Positions 16,667 through 24,866 of a DNA stretch of 64,000 nucleotides are shown here, piece after piece. Source of the stretch: BJHQ01 sp964654285. GTDB taxonomy: Bacteria > Planctomycetota > UBA11346. Location of the stretch: contig CAZZJC010000006.1 of NCBI GenBank assembly GCA_964654285.1, positions 72,230-136,229 on the forward strand. The letters are read 5' to 3'. Position 1 is the stretch's first letter. Each line of letters starts with the position of its first letter. The translations under genes were made by a program, and so were the position numbers. Under the pieces are notes generated by a model that ran no database searches, was not told where the DNA came from, and saw only the letters and a list, made by a program, of their open reading frames with translations.

Positions 16667-17835
16667 TTAAGCCGCGCATCGCGATGGTCGTCCAGCGGTA
16701 TGGCCTCGAGGTCGCCGGCGGGGCCGAGTCTGTCGCGCGCGGGATCGCCCAGAAGATGGCTTCGGGTCCTTGGGAGGTTGAAGTCCTGACTACCTGCGCG
16801 ATTCATTACGGCACCTGGAGGAACCATTATCCTTCAGGAAAGCTGCAAGACGGACCAGTCCTCGTGCGCCGTTTCCCGGTCGCAAGGGAGCGTCAAGAGT
16901 CTGCCTTCACCGCGTGGTGCAACCGGATCGGACACCAACCCGAACACGTCAGCCCTGCCGAAGCGGAAGCATGGATGCAGGCCCAGGGCCCTGATTGTCC
17001 GCAACTCACCGACTGGGTCGCCGAGAACGGCCATTGCTATGCTGGCGTGATGGCGTTCACCTATCTCTATGCGACCACGGTGAACGCCTTGCGAGCCGCG
17101 CCAAAGGGAAGACGGATCCTGGTCCCCTTTGCCCACGATGAGTGGACTTTGCGTCTGCCGATCTGGCTTGAGTGGTTCGCGAACGTCGATCGCCTCGTGT
17201 ACAGCACCGAAGAAGAGGAGAGCCTGCTGACATCCCGTTTTCCCGCATTGCGCGGGCGTGGGAGCGTGGTTGGTCAAGGTTTCACGCCACCGCCCCTTGG
17301 CAATGCCGACCGGTTCCGACAGACATTCGGTATCTACCGGGATTTCCTGCTCTACTGCGGCAGAATCGATCTGAACAAAGGGGTCGACATCCTGCTCGAA
17401 CAACACGCGCGCTGGCGCAGGGTCGATGCAACCGCCCCCGATCTGGTGCTGATCGGCCAGGAAATGATCCAATTGCCCGCGCAACCAGGGGTGCATCGAC
17501 TCGGGTTCGTCACCGACACCGTACGCGTTGATGCCCTGGCTGCGTGCCGGGCTTTGATCAATCCCAGTGCCCTGGAGAGTTTAAGCCTCGTATTGCTCGA
17601 AGCCTGGTCCGCCGGTCGGCCGACGCTGTGCAATGCCGCCTGCGCGGTGATGGTCGGTCAGAGCCGGCGCAGTGGCGGGGGACTCTGGTATCGGGATGAC
17701 GCCGAACTGCGCGCCGCGTGGGATATGATTAGGCATTCCCCACCGGATGCCGCCTCAGCCGGGCGTTGGGCCCGCGAGCGCTACGCGTGGCCGGCCATCA
17801 TCGCCGGCTATGCGGCGTCTCTTCCCACGATGTGA
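16663..17835 (+). CDS. GT4 family glycosyltransferase, counterpart of the third domain of the trimodular GT
   Basis: This 390-residue GT-B enzyme starts with RIAMVVQRYGLEVAGGAES and contains LLYCGRIDLNKGVDILL and LESLSLVLLEAW (E-x7-E). The start is a TTG overlapping the previous stop by four bases (TTGA), followed by IKPRIAMVV; no better ATG exists. Its sequence tracks domain 3 of the 5110-8592 protein, including EVLTTCA near the start and the AHDEW motif in the middle. It ends with no gap against the convergent GHMP kinase stop. Confidence 0.88.
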   Translation: MIKPRIAMVVQRYGLEVAGGAESVARGIAQKMASGPWEVEVLTTCAIHYGTWRNHYPSGKLQDGPVLVRRFPVARERQESAFTAWCNRIGHQPEHVSPAEAEAWMQAQGPDCPQLTDWVAENGHCYAGVMAFTYLYATTVNALRAAPKGRRILVPFAHDEWTLRLPIWLEWFANVDRLVYSTEEEESLLTSRFPALRGRGSVVGQGFTPPPLGNADRFRQTFGIYRDFLLYCGRIDLNKGVDILLEQHARWRRVDATAPDLVLIGQEMIQLPAQPGVHRLGFVTDTVRVDALAACRALINPSALESLSLVLLEAWSAGRPTLCNAACAVMVGQSRRSGGGLWYRDDAELRAAWDMIRHSPPDAASAGRWARERYAWPAIIAGYAASLPTM

Positions 17836-18876
17836 TCACGGGGTCGCGGCCGCAGTACCATCAGCCCAGACCCGCAGGCCCTGTCGAGCCAGATACAATG
17901 GGATGACCGTGAATCCGGCCTGGGTAAGGTCGCGCTGGAGGATCCGCTTGGCCTCGGATCGATGCCTGCAGAGCAGGGTCACGGAACCGCCGTCACCACC
18001 AGCACCATTGACCTTGCATCCAAGCACGCCATGCGCCTGGGCGATGGTGATCACACGTTCGAAATCGGTGCCAACCAAGGCAGGATGCAAGGCGCGTTGG
18101 GCCTCGGTGTTCTCGTTCCACACTGTACCCAGGCCTGACCAATCTCCACGCATCAGTGCGTCTTTAGCCCGCAGGGCCAGACTGCGGAAACGTTCGAGGC
18201 GGACATCGGCATGAGCTTCAGGTCCGAGGTGCCGGATGACGTCCTGATGCACGGCAGACGATTGGTGCGGTTTTCCTATGTAGACCAGCACCATGCGCCG
18301 TTCGAGTTCCCACCAGAGAGGGTTGGAAAGTTGGATCGGAGACACCGACGCATCGGGGAAACGGCTCATCTCGATCAGGTTGACTCCACCGTAGGCGGCA
18401 CAGAGTTGATCCTGGATGCCGCTTTGAAGGGACAGGTCTTCCGTTTCGATGCGATGCGCCAACCGCGCGATCTCGTAGGGAGTGAGCGTTCCGGCAGAAA
18501 GCCGGTCGAGAGCGGCGATGATCGCCACCGAGACCGAGGCCGAGGTGCCGGTCGAGGCCCCTGGCGGGACCTCGCAAAAGATGCTGACATCGATGGAGGT
18601 GCGTTCCGGGATCTGCAGCCGGCGCAGGGCGCATTCCAGGAGCGGCAGCTTGTCGTAGGCCCGGTCGAGCTCTTCCATGGTGAAGTGCAGGCCGAAGTTC
18701 TCGGCATGGACGGCAACCCGGGGCTGGTCAGGACGTCGTTCCCGGGTGGTAATCTGCACCTCGACGTAGGGATAGACCGCAATGTTGCACACCCGGCCGT
18801 GACCGGCGAACCAGGTATCGGTCCAGCCTCCTACATCGGCGACGCGGATCGGGGCGACAGCGGTGATGGTGGTCAT
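17836..18876 (-). CDS. GHMP-family sugar kinase, copy 1 (heptose-7-phosphate kinase/galactokinase-like)
   Basis: This 346-residue small-molecule kinase has the GHMP ATP-binding signature PPGASTGTSASVSVA, an N-terminal PIRVADVGGWTDTW sugar site and a C-terminal NGAGGDGGSV motif 3. The arrangement is closest to D-glycero-D-manno-heptose-7-phosphate kinases (HddA-like) and L-fucose/galactose kinases. AAGGAAA stands about eight bases before the ATG at 18876; the longer frame to 19023 runs into the divergent GT promoter. A second, about 89% identical copy lies at 23638-24672. It probably feeds a phosphorylated sugar to nucleotide-sugar synthesis for the surface glycan. Sugar specificity is undetermined. 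Confidence 0.85.
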   Translation of the reverse strand: MTTITAVAPIRVADVGGWTDTWFAGHGRVCNIAVYPYVEVQITTRERRPDQPRVAVHAENFGLHFTMEELDRAYDKLPLLECALRRLQIPERTSIDVSIFCEVPPGASTGTSASVSVAIIAALDRLSAGTLTPYEIARLAHRIETEDLSLQSGIQDQLCAAYGGVNLIEMSRFPDASVSPIQLSNPLWWELERRMVLVYIGKPHQSSAVHQDVIRHLGPEAHADVRLERFRSLALRAKDALMRGDWSGLGTVWNENTEAQRALHPALVGTDFERVITIAQAHGVLGCKVNGAGGDGGSVTLLCRHRSEAKRILQRDLTQAGFTVIPLYLARQGLRVWADGTAAATP

Positions 18877-19021
18877 GCGGATCGGTTTCCTTGTTTGGGC
18901 GCGCAGCCTGCCGGCAATGGGCCGGTTCGTAAAGAGGCTGTCGGTCAAGGCGGAACTACTAGGAAAGCGGCACCCAGGATGAGCCCCTGGCATCGATGTC
19001 TGCTGTGCGAAGATCACGGGC

Positions 19022-20419
19022 ATGAACCGTGCGCAGCAATCGGGGATTCTCTGGTGCGATATCGGGGATCTCCTCGACTATTTCGCTCTTTATTCTCGTC
19101 CATCTGGAATTCAACGGGTAGTGGTAGAGGTTCTGCGGATGGCGCGACTGCGGTGCCTGCCCGAAGTGCGTTTGTGCCGGATCACCCCGGGTGGACGGCT
19201 GCTGCACCTGGACTGGAGTTGGCTTGATCAGGTGTCCAAACCCCCGACACCGCCGGTAGTAGCCGCCCCAGGCAAACCTCATCTCATTTCGGTGAAATTG
19301 GCCACCCACCTGCGCCAATGTGCGAAAAACGCTGTGCATTTGACATTCGCGTGTTTCCCGGGCGACAGCGGTGATCGATTCCGTCGATGGATCCGCCCCT
19401 TGCGCATTCCGCCAGCCCGACGGAAATGGCATGCGTCACTGGCGGCCGCAGGTGTTCCCTCGCTGCCGTCCGCTAGCGATCTGGTGGTGACCCTTGGTGC
19501 CCCCTGGATCCGACCTGGCTGCGAAAAGGATATGGAGCAGGTCCTGGCGCAAAGTGGGGCACGTTACGCGGTGCTCGTCTACGACTTGATTCCGCTCACC
19601 CATCCGCATCTGTTTCCGGATGAGCCGAACCCGTTCATGCCCTGGTTGGATTGGGCCCTCAAGCGGGCCTGTCTGGTGCAGACGATATCCCATTATTCTG
19701 CCCGGACGATTGCAGCCTACCGGGAAAATCGTGGCTTTCCCCTGGTCCCTACCGAGGTCATCCGCCTCGGCGATCCCCTGCAGGCATCGACGCGTGCCCC
19801 CAATCCGCTGCCCCCTCATATCAGGTTCATCCTCTGCGTTGGCACCATCGAAGCCCGCAAGAACCATCGCTTGCTGCTGGATACCTGGTTGATCCTGCGG
19901 GAGCGATTGGGGGAAAGATGCCCGCATCTGGTCTGGGCCGGACGCAAGGGCTGGTTGGTGGACGACCTGTTCACCCAACTCCGCGCCGCCCGCTGGCTCG
20001 AGGGACGCATCATCCATCTTCCCCAGGCCAGTGACGCCGAGTTGGAAACCCTGTACCGGGATTCGCTGTTCACTGTCTATCCCAGCCTGGCGGAAGGATG
20101 GGGCTTGCCGGTCGCTGAAAGTTTGTCCCGGGGCAAGGTGTGTATTGCCTCCAATAGCACGTCGATCCCGGAAATCGCAGGCGACTTGCCTTACTTCATT
20201 GATCCCTTCGATCCACGTTCTTTGGCCGAACTAATCTGTCGTCTCCTCGACCAACCAGCCGAACTTGCTGCCCGGGAAGTCCGTATCCGGGAAACGTGGC
20301 GGGCACAACCCTGGTCGGTCTGTGCGGATCAGGTGTTGCGAGGTCTGGAAGAAACATTGGTCCTGAACGAATCCTGCCGATCACAAAGCACTGGTCCGAG
20401 CTGGTTGGGTCAGTCTTGA
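19022..20419 (+). CDS. GT4 family glycosyltransferase
   Basis: This 465-residue glycosyltransferase has an N-terminal CDIGDLLDYFALYSRPSGIQR segment common in mannosyltransferase B-like enzymes. It also has VGTIEARKNHRLLLDTW as the donor loop and EGWGLPVAES as the E-x7-E motif. It is cytoplasmic or membrane-associated and adds one sugar to a lipid-linked glycan. It is divergent from GHMP kinase copy 1 (145-base gap) and its 3' end overlaps the convergent membrane protein gene by ten bases. The acceptor is unknown. Confidence 0.87.
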   Translation: MNRAQQSGILWCDIGDLLDYFALYSRPSGIQRVVVEVLRMARLRCLPEVRLCRITPGGRLLHLDWSWLDQVSKPPTPPVVAAPGKPHLISVKLATHLRQCAKNAVHLTFACFPGDSGDRFRRWIRPLRIPPARRKWHASLAAAGVPSLPSASDLVVTLGAPWIRPGCEKDMEQVLAQSGARYAVLVYDLIPLTHPHLFPDEPNPFMPWLDWALKRACLVQTISHYSARTIAAYRENRGFPLVPTEVIRLGDPLQASTRAPNPLPPHIRFILCVGTIEARKNHRLLLDTWLILRERLGERCPHLVWAGRKGWLVDDLFTQLRAARWLEGRIIHLPQASDAELETLYRDSLFTVYPSLAEGWGLPVAESLSRGKVCIASNSTSIPEIAGDLPYFIDPFDPRSLAELICRLLDQPAELAAREVRIRETWRAQPWSVCADQVLRGLEETLVLNESCRSQSTGPSWLGQS

Positions 20420-22185
20420 CCGTAAACGCGACGTATCGGTTGCCAATCCGACCAGTCCCAGATCCGATCCGGACGGGAATCAACCGAGACTGGGGTGCTA
20501 TTCCATTCGTGCGGACCAAAGGACCTGACTGCCCGCCAATGCACCACCGCCCCAGCGGCCACTAACAAGCCGATGAACAGGAGAACGGGTTTTTGCCAGG
20601 CTGAATGGCATTTGAGGATCTTGATGATGAAAGGCACGCATAGCAAGGCGATGCTGACGTATAGAGGTGCTTGTAAGCGGGGTCCGAAACTCCACCCACC
20701 CCACCAGTGTGGAAAGCAGGCAATGAGTATGGTTCCGACCACGACGTGCGCCGTAACTCCAATCCACAACCAGCGTCGATCCCGGTCGTAGACGATTCCT
20801 ACTACCGCCCCCGGGATCGCGGCCAACATGACCGGATTGAAAATGAAAAAGCCGCGGTTGGGACTGAACCACTGGCCGAGGATGGCCTGCGGGAATACGG
20901 ACGGATCAATGCGATTCCCACCATAATAGGGTGGGAATATCGTGCCGAATGCCGTCCAGGACCATGTGATAAAAAAAACGAGGACTAGCCCACATCCAAG
21001 CGCGAACCCAACCAACGGTGCGATGCGCCAACGATTGCCCAGAATCAGAAAGAGCAGCGCCACGGGTCCAATTAGCGCACCGTCTGGTCGGCACACGAAG
21101 GCAAATCCGACCAGCAGACCGGCCGCCAACGCGAGCAGCGGACCTCTGGCAGCGAGGGCCGCCCACCACGCAGCGGTCAGGCACGCTAGCATGGTGGAAC
21201 TCGACCAGATAGAAAGCCCGTGTATACTGAGATGGGACGTAGCGAGTGTGAATACGGATGCGCATATCGTTGCCGTCATCAAACCAGTTCCGACCTCCAA
21301 TAGAAGGCCAAGGAATAGGGTTGCGGTCAAGGCGGTCATCACTCGGGAGGCCCATACGGCCACCGTTTGATCATCGAACCCCAAGATGTTCTGCACTGCC
21401 ACGAAAGGGAGCAGCAGGCAGGAAGTTCCTGGTGGGAAGTAGTTGTATGGATTCCCGGTCGCGCCTAGGCGTATCCCGTAACTTTGCACAGTTACGATCT
21501 GCTCCTGCCACGCTGATAGGTCCAACGTCCTCTGGTAGAGGATTGCCTGAGCACCAGGAACATTCCACATATTATCACCAGTTCCAGCCAAGTTTTGGTG
21601 CCCGGTACCCAACCCAACCAGTACCAGGATGACAAGGAAGAAACCTGCCAACATGCGAAATCGCCCCGACGGGGTCAAAGCCACCAAGGCGATGGAAAGC
21701 ACCCCCAAGCCGGCCAGCAGCCAACTAACTCCGTTAGCGGTCCCTGATCGGACCGCGATGCGAAGTTGGTCAATGACTAACTCGGGTGTAGAAAGCTGGG
21801 AAAAAACACGCAATTCTACTTGCGCTGGAACCTTGGGGCCGGTCTGAAATGCGCGTATTGCGTGCTTAGCCGATGGTGGGAATACCACCTCCTGAGCACC
21901 ATCATCGTATCCCGGGGCCATGAGATCTATATGGATTTGTACAGGGGTGCGAGTTGAAAGCCACACGGTATAGGTAGACGAAGGTAGGGGCTTAATCACC
22001 CGCCACGTGAGCGACGGCAACCGGACTGTTCCATTGGCATCGACGGGAATCGACGACTGCCAAGCAGCTGGACTTTCCACCAACACGGTGTCGCCAATGC
22101 CCAGTCGGATGGAAATTCCCCAGGCGAGCAACAATATTCCTATGGCAACACCAAGCAACCGGAAGAGAAACCAGCGGTTGATCAT
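20410..22185 (-). CDS. Polytopic membrane protein, GT-C/GT39-like
   Basis: This 591-residue protein has an N-terminal transmembrane helix, a soluble beta-rich segment of about 120 residues facing the periplasm, and then some ten further membrane helices. YNYFPPGTSCLLLP near the middle and HWWGGWSFGPRL near residue 500 resemble motifs of lipid-linked sugar transferases of the PMT/GT39 type. The catalytic Asp cannot be assigned with confidence. It is translated by ATGA overlap from the end of the APS kinase gene. Base composition is much lower in GC than the genes after 22.4 kb, in common with the 3' tail of the APS kinase. A role in glycan decoration at the membrane is inferred. Confidence 0.65.
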   Translation of the reverse strand: MINRWFLFRLLGVAIGILLLAWGISIRLGIGDTVLVESPAAWQSSIPVDANGTVRLPSLTWRVIKPLPSSTYTVWLSTRTPVQIHIDLMAPGYDDGAQEVVFPPSAKHAIRAFQTGPKVPAQVELRVFSQLSTPELVIDQLRIAVRSGTANGVSWLLAGLGVLSIALVALTPSGRFRMLAGFFLVILVLVGLGTGHQNLAGTGDNMWNVPGAQAILYQRTLDLSAWQEQIVTVQSYGIRLGATGNPYNYFPPGTSCLLLPFVAVQNILGFDDQTVAVWASRVMTALTATLFLGLLLEVGTGLMTATICASVFTLATSHLSIHGLSIWSSSTMLACLTAAWWAALAARGPLLALAAGLLVGFAFVCRPDGALIGPVALLFLILGNRWRIAPLVGFALGCGLVLVFFITWSWTAFGTIFPPYYGGNRIDPSVFPQAILGQWFSPNRGFFIFNPVMLAAIPGAVVGIVYDRDRRWLWIGVTAHVVVGTILIACFPHWWGGWSFGPRLQAPLYVSIALLCVPFIIKILKCHSAWQKPVLLFIGLLVAAGAVVHWRAVRSFGPHEWNSTPVSVDSRPDRIWDWSDWQPIRRVYGQD

Positions 22186-22901
22186 TTAATGTTCCCGGGA
22201 TAATCCATGAATCGGCCAGTGGACAGCGTTCGTGGCATGATATTAGACCTCTCCCTTGAAGGCCGGTTTGACAAAGTGATCAACTCAAGGTTGATTGATT
22301 GCACCAAGTGTTGAACTCTGCTTTCCGAAGTAGTGTCAATGATGGAAAGGTTCCGAGCCTTACATTCGGTTAATGTCTGGCACATCGTATCCAAACGCAA
22401 TTCCGGCCGTTCCGGCTCTTCATACGGCGCATCGCAGCCGGTCAGGCCGGTCATCTGGCCGGCGCGGAAGCGGCGGTAGAGGCCCTTGGGATCGCGTTGT
22501 TCGCAGACGGCGAGGGGGGTGGCGACGTGGACTTCGATGAAGCGGCCAGCGGGGGCGGCAGCGCGGGCTTGGGCACGGCTGGCGGCGTAGGGGCTGATCA
22601 GGGCGACGAGGGCGATCAGGCCGGCGTCCGCGAACAGCGCGGCGACCTCGCCGGCGCGACGGATGTTCTCCTGCCGATCGAAGGCGGACAGGCCGAGATC
22701 GCGGCAGAGGCCCTGGCGCAGCAGGTCGCCGTCGAGGACGTAGCAGGGCCGGCCCTGCGCCAGCAGGTCCGCCTCGACGGCGCGTGCGAGGGTGGTCTTG
22801 CCGCTGCCGCTCAGGCCGGTGAACCAGACGACCAGACCGGGTTGGCGTGGTGACGCGCGATCAGCGGATCCGCTGAGTGGCGGTTGGGGGAAATCAGGCA
22901 T
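22182..22901 (-). CDS. cysC: Adenylylsulfate kinase, with atypical C-terminal tail
   Basis: Walker A GLSGSGKTT, LDGDLLRQGLCRDLGLS, ENIRRAGEVA, ALISPYAASRAQAR and RDPKGLYRRFRAG all belong to APS kinase, which makes PAPS from APS. The 239-residue length is longer than the usual 200. The catalytic domain ends near residue 190 and about 50 extra residues follow, encoded by DNA that is far AT-richer than the first 500 bases. No ATP sulfurylase or sulfotransferase is visible in the window. In this setting it may supply PAPS for glycan sulfation rather than assimilation, which is inference. The next gene overlaps by four bases. Confidence 0.88.
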   Translation of the reverse strand: MPDFPQPPLSGSADRASPRQPGLVVWFTGLSGSGKTTLARAVEADLLAQGRPCYVLDGDLLRQGLCRDLGLSAFDRQENIRRAGEVAALFADAGLIALVALISPYAASRAQARAAAPAGRFIEVHVATPLAVCEQRDPKGLYRRFRAGQMTGLTGCDAPYEEPERPELRLDTMCQTLTECKARNLSIIDTTSESRVQHLVQSINLELITLSNRPSRERSNIMPRTLSTGRFMDYPGNIK

Positions 22902-23019
22902 GCGCTGAGATGATGTTGCGGTCTTGATGGTCGCAAGCTGTCAGGCGGTGAGATGAACGGCGGATTCGGGATCGGTGGCCTGCTTGCGTTGCCTGCGCCT
23001 GTGGGAATGACAGCCGCCC

Positions 23020-23583
23020 ATGGCGACGCCCACGGTGACGACTTCCGGTGTGATGCTGGCTTGGCCCGACGGGTTTGCGGCGGCGTTGCCGCGCAGCGGG
23101 TGGGTGGTGGCGCATGCCAAGCCGCGCACCGAGAAGAAACTCGCCGAGGATCTGCTGCGCCTGGGGATCGCCGGGTGCCTGTTCCTGGAACGCCGCATCA
23201 AGCGTTATCCCGGCAAAGGGGTGCAGGAGAGCCAGGTGCCGCTGCTGGGCGGGTACCTGTTCGTGCACCTGGGCGAGGGCCGGGATCCCGAGCCGGTCTA
23301 CCGCACCGAACGCGTGGTGCGGCTGATCCGGGTGCCGGATCCGGGCCGGCTGGCGGATGATCTGGCGGCCCTGCAGCGGCTGATCGAGGGCGCGCAACGG
23401 CCGCTGGTGGTGCGGCCGGAACTGATGCCTGGCCAGGTCGTGACGATCGCCAGCGGCGTCTTTTCCGGCTGCCGGGGCGTGATCGTGCGGCGCGAAGGGG
23501 CGGCCGAGCTGGTGGTGAACATCGAGGCGCTCGGGCATTCGGTGGCGGTGCGGATGGGGGCCGACCTGGTCGGCACGGAATAG
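23020..23583 (+). CDS. NusG-paralogue transcription antiterminator (RfaH/UpxY/LoaP type)
   Basis: This protein of 187 residues has a NusG N-terminal domain with W-x-V-x-H-A-KPRTEKKL and GYLFVHL, followed by a KOW segment (PGQVVTIASGVFSGCRGVIVR). Housekeeping NusG normally sits with secE and rplK; this one is beside a polysaccharide region, as specialised NusG paralogues usually are. Such proteins ride with RNA polymerase and prevent Rho-dependent or intrinsic termination in long glycan operons. The start could be ATG 23020 or ATG 23053. It is divergent from cysC with a 118-base gap. No ops or JUMPStart-like element was recognised. Confidence 0.85.
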   Translation: MATPTVTTSGVMLAWPDGFAAALPRSGWVVAHAKPRTEKKLAEDLLRLGIAGCLFLERRIKRYPGKGVQESQVPLLGGYLFVHLGEGRDPEPVYRTERVVRLIRVPDPGRLADDLAALQRLIEGAQRPLVVRPELMPGQVVTIASGVFSGCRGVIVRREGAAELVVNIEALGHSVAVRMGADLVGTE

Positions 23584-23620
23584 CTCGACGGCGTCCCCGT
23601 CCGCCGCCTGCGGCCGGGCC

Positions 23621-23658
23621 AGCCCGCGGCGTTGCGGTCAGCCCGCGGCGTTGCCGTC
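23621..23658. repeat. 19-bp tandem duplication across the GHMP kinase copy 2 stop codon
   Basis: AGCCCGCGGCGTTGC(G/C)GTC occurs twice back to back (23621-23639 and 23640-23658) with one mismatch. The junction carries the TGA of the minus-strand GHMP kinase, so the duplication lies exactly at the gene's end. Confidence 0.75.
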
Positions 23659-24672
23659 AGTCCAGACGCGCAGGCCCTGGCGGGCAAGGTAGAGCGGGAT
23701 GACGGTGAAGCCGGCCTGGACGAGGTCGCGCAGCAGGGCGCGCTTGGCGTCGGAACGCGGGCCGCACAGCAGGGTGACGGAACCGCCGTCGCCGCCGGCG
23801 CCGTTGACCTTGCAGCCCAGGATGCTGTGGGCGGTGGCGATCGCGATGACCTTCTCGAAATCGGGGCCGACCAGGGCGGGATGCAGGGCGCGCTGGGCCT
23901 CGGTGTTCTCGTTCCAGACCCGGCCCAGTCCGGCCCAGTCGCCGCGCAGCAGGGTGTCCTTGGCGCGCAGGGCGAGGCTGCGGATACGTTCCAGGCGCGG
24001 ATCCGCGTGCGCATCGGGGCCGAGGTGGCGGATGACCTCCTGGTGCACGGCCGATGACTGGTGCGGCCGGCCGATATAGACCAGCGCCATGCGCCGTTCG
24101 AGTTCCCACCACAGGGCATTGGGCAGGTGGAGCGGCGACACCGACGCGTCCGGGAAGCGGGTCATCTCGATCAGGTTGACGCCGCCGTACGCGGCGCAGA
24201 GCTGGTCCTGGATGCCGCTCTGCAGGGAAAGATCCTCGGCCTCGATGCGGTGCGCCAGGCGGGCGATCTCGTAGGCGGTGAGGGTGCCCCCGGACAGGCG
24301 GTCGAGCGCGGCGATGATCGCGACCGATACCGAGGCCGAGGTGCCGGTGGACGCGCCCGGCGGCACCTCGCAGAAGAGGCTGACATCGATCGAGATGCGC
24401 TCCGGGACCTGGAGCCGGCGCAGGGCGCATTCCAGCAGCGGCAGCTTGTCGTAGGCGCGGTCGAGCTCCTCCATCGAGAAGCGCAGGCCGAAGTTCTCGG
24501 CGTGCACCGCGACCCGGGGCTGGTCGGGGCGGCGTTCGCGCGTGGTGATCTGGACTTCGACGTAGGGATAGACCGCGATGTTGCAGACCCGGCCATGACC
24601 GGCGAACCAGGTGTCGGTCCAGCCGCCGACGTCGGCGACGCGGATCGGGGCGACGGCGGTGATGGTGGTCAT
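23638..24672 (-). CDS. GHMP-family sugar kinase, copy 2
   Basis: This 344-residue near-duplicate of the 17836-18876 gene has the same signatures (VADVGGWTDTW, PPGASTGTSASVSVA, NGAGGDGGSV). I count about 40 differences over roughly 343 aligned positions, most of them conservative. Codon choice differs strongly, since this copy is GC-richer at third positions, so the genes have diverged in different compositional backgrounds. AGGAAAA precedes the ATG at 24672, similar to the leader of copy 1. The frame extends upstream to 25101, but that overlaps hydE and is rejected. The sugar substrate is undetermined, as for copy 1. Confidence 0.85.
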   Translation of the reverse strand: MTTITAVAPIRVADVGGWTDTWFAGHGRVCNIAVYPYVEVQITTRERRPDQPRVAVHAENFGLRFSMEELDRAYDKLPLLECALRRLQVPERISIDVSLFCEVPPGASTGTSASVSVAIIAALDRLSGGTLTAYEIARLAHRIEAEDLSLQSGIQDQLCAAYGGVNLIEMTRFPDASVSPLHLPNALWWELERRMALVYIGRPHQSSAVHQEVIRHLGPDAHADPRLERIRSLALRAKDTLLRGDWAGLGRVWNENTEAQRALHPALVGPDFEKVIAIATAHSILGCKVNGAGGDGGSVTLLCGPRSDAKRALLRDLVQAGFTVIPLYLARQGLRVWTDGNAAG

Positions 24673-24866
24673 GGGCGGTTTTCCTGGGGAAGGATCGAGC
24701 CTGCCGCCCGGCGGCGGTGAGGGAAGATGGCGTGCCAGGTCGCAGGCGCCGGGTACGCGCGATGGCGGCGATGCCGGAAACGCATCCGCCCCGGCCGCAA
24801 CCGCGCCGGATCGCCCACCCGCTGCGTCGGGCGGTTGAGTCCCCCGGCGGGGGGCGACACTCGCCG

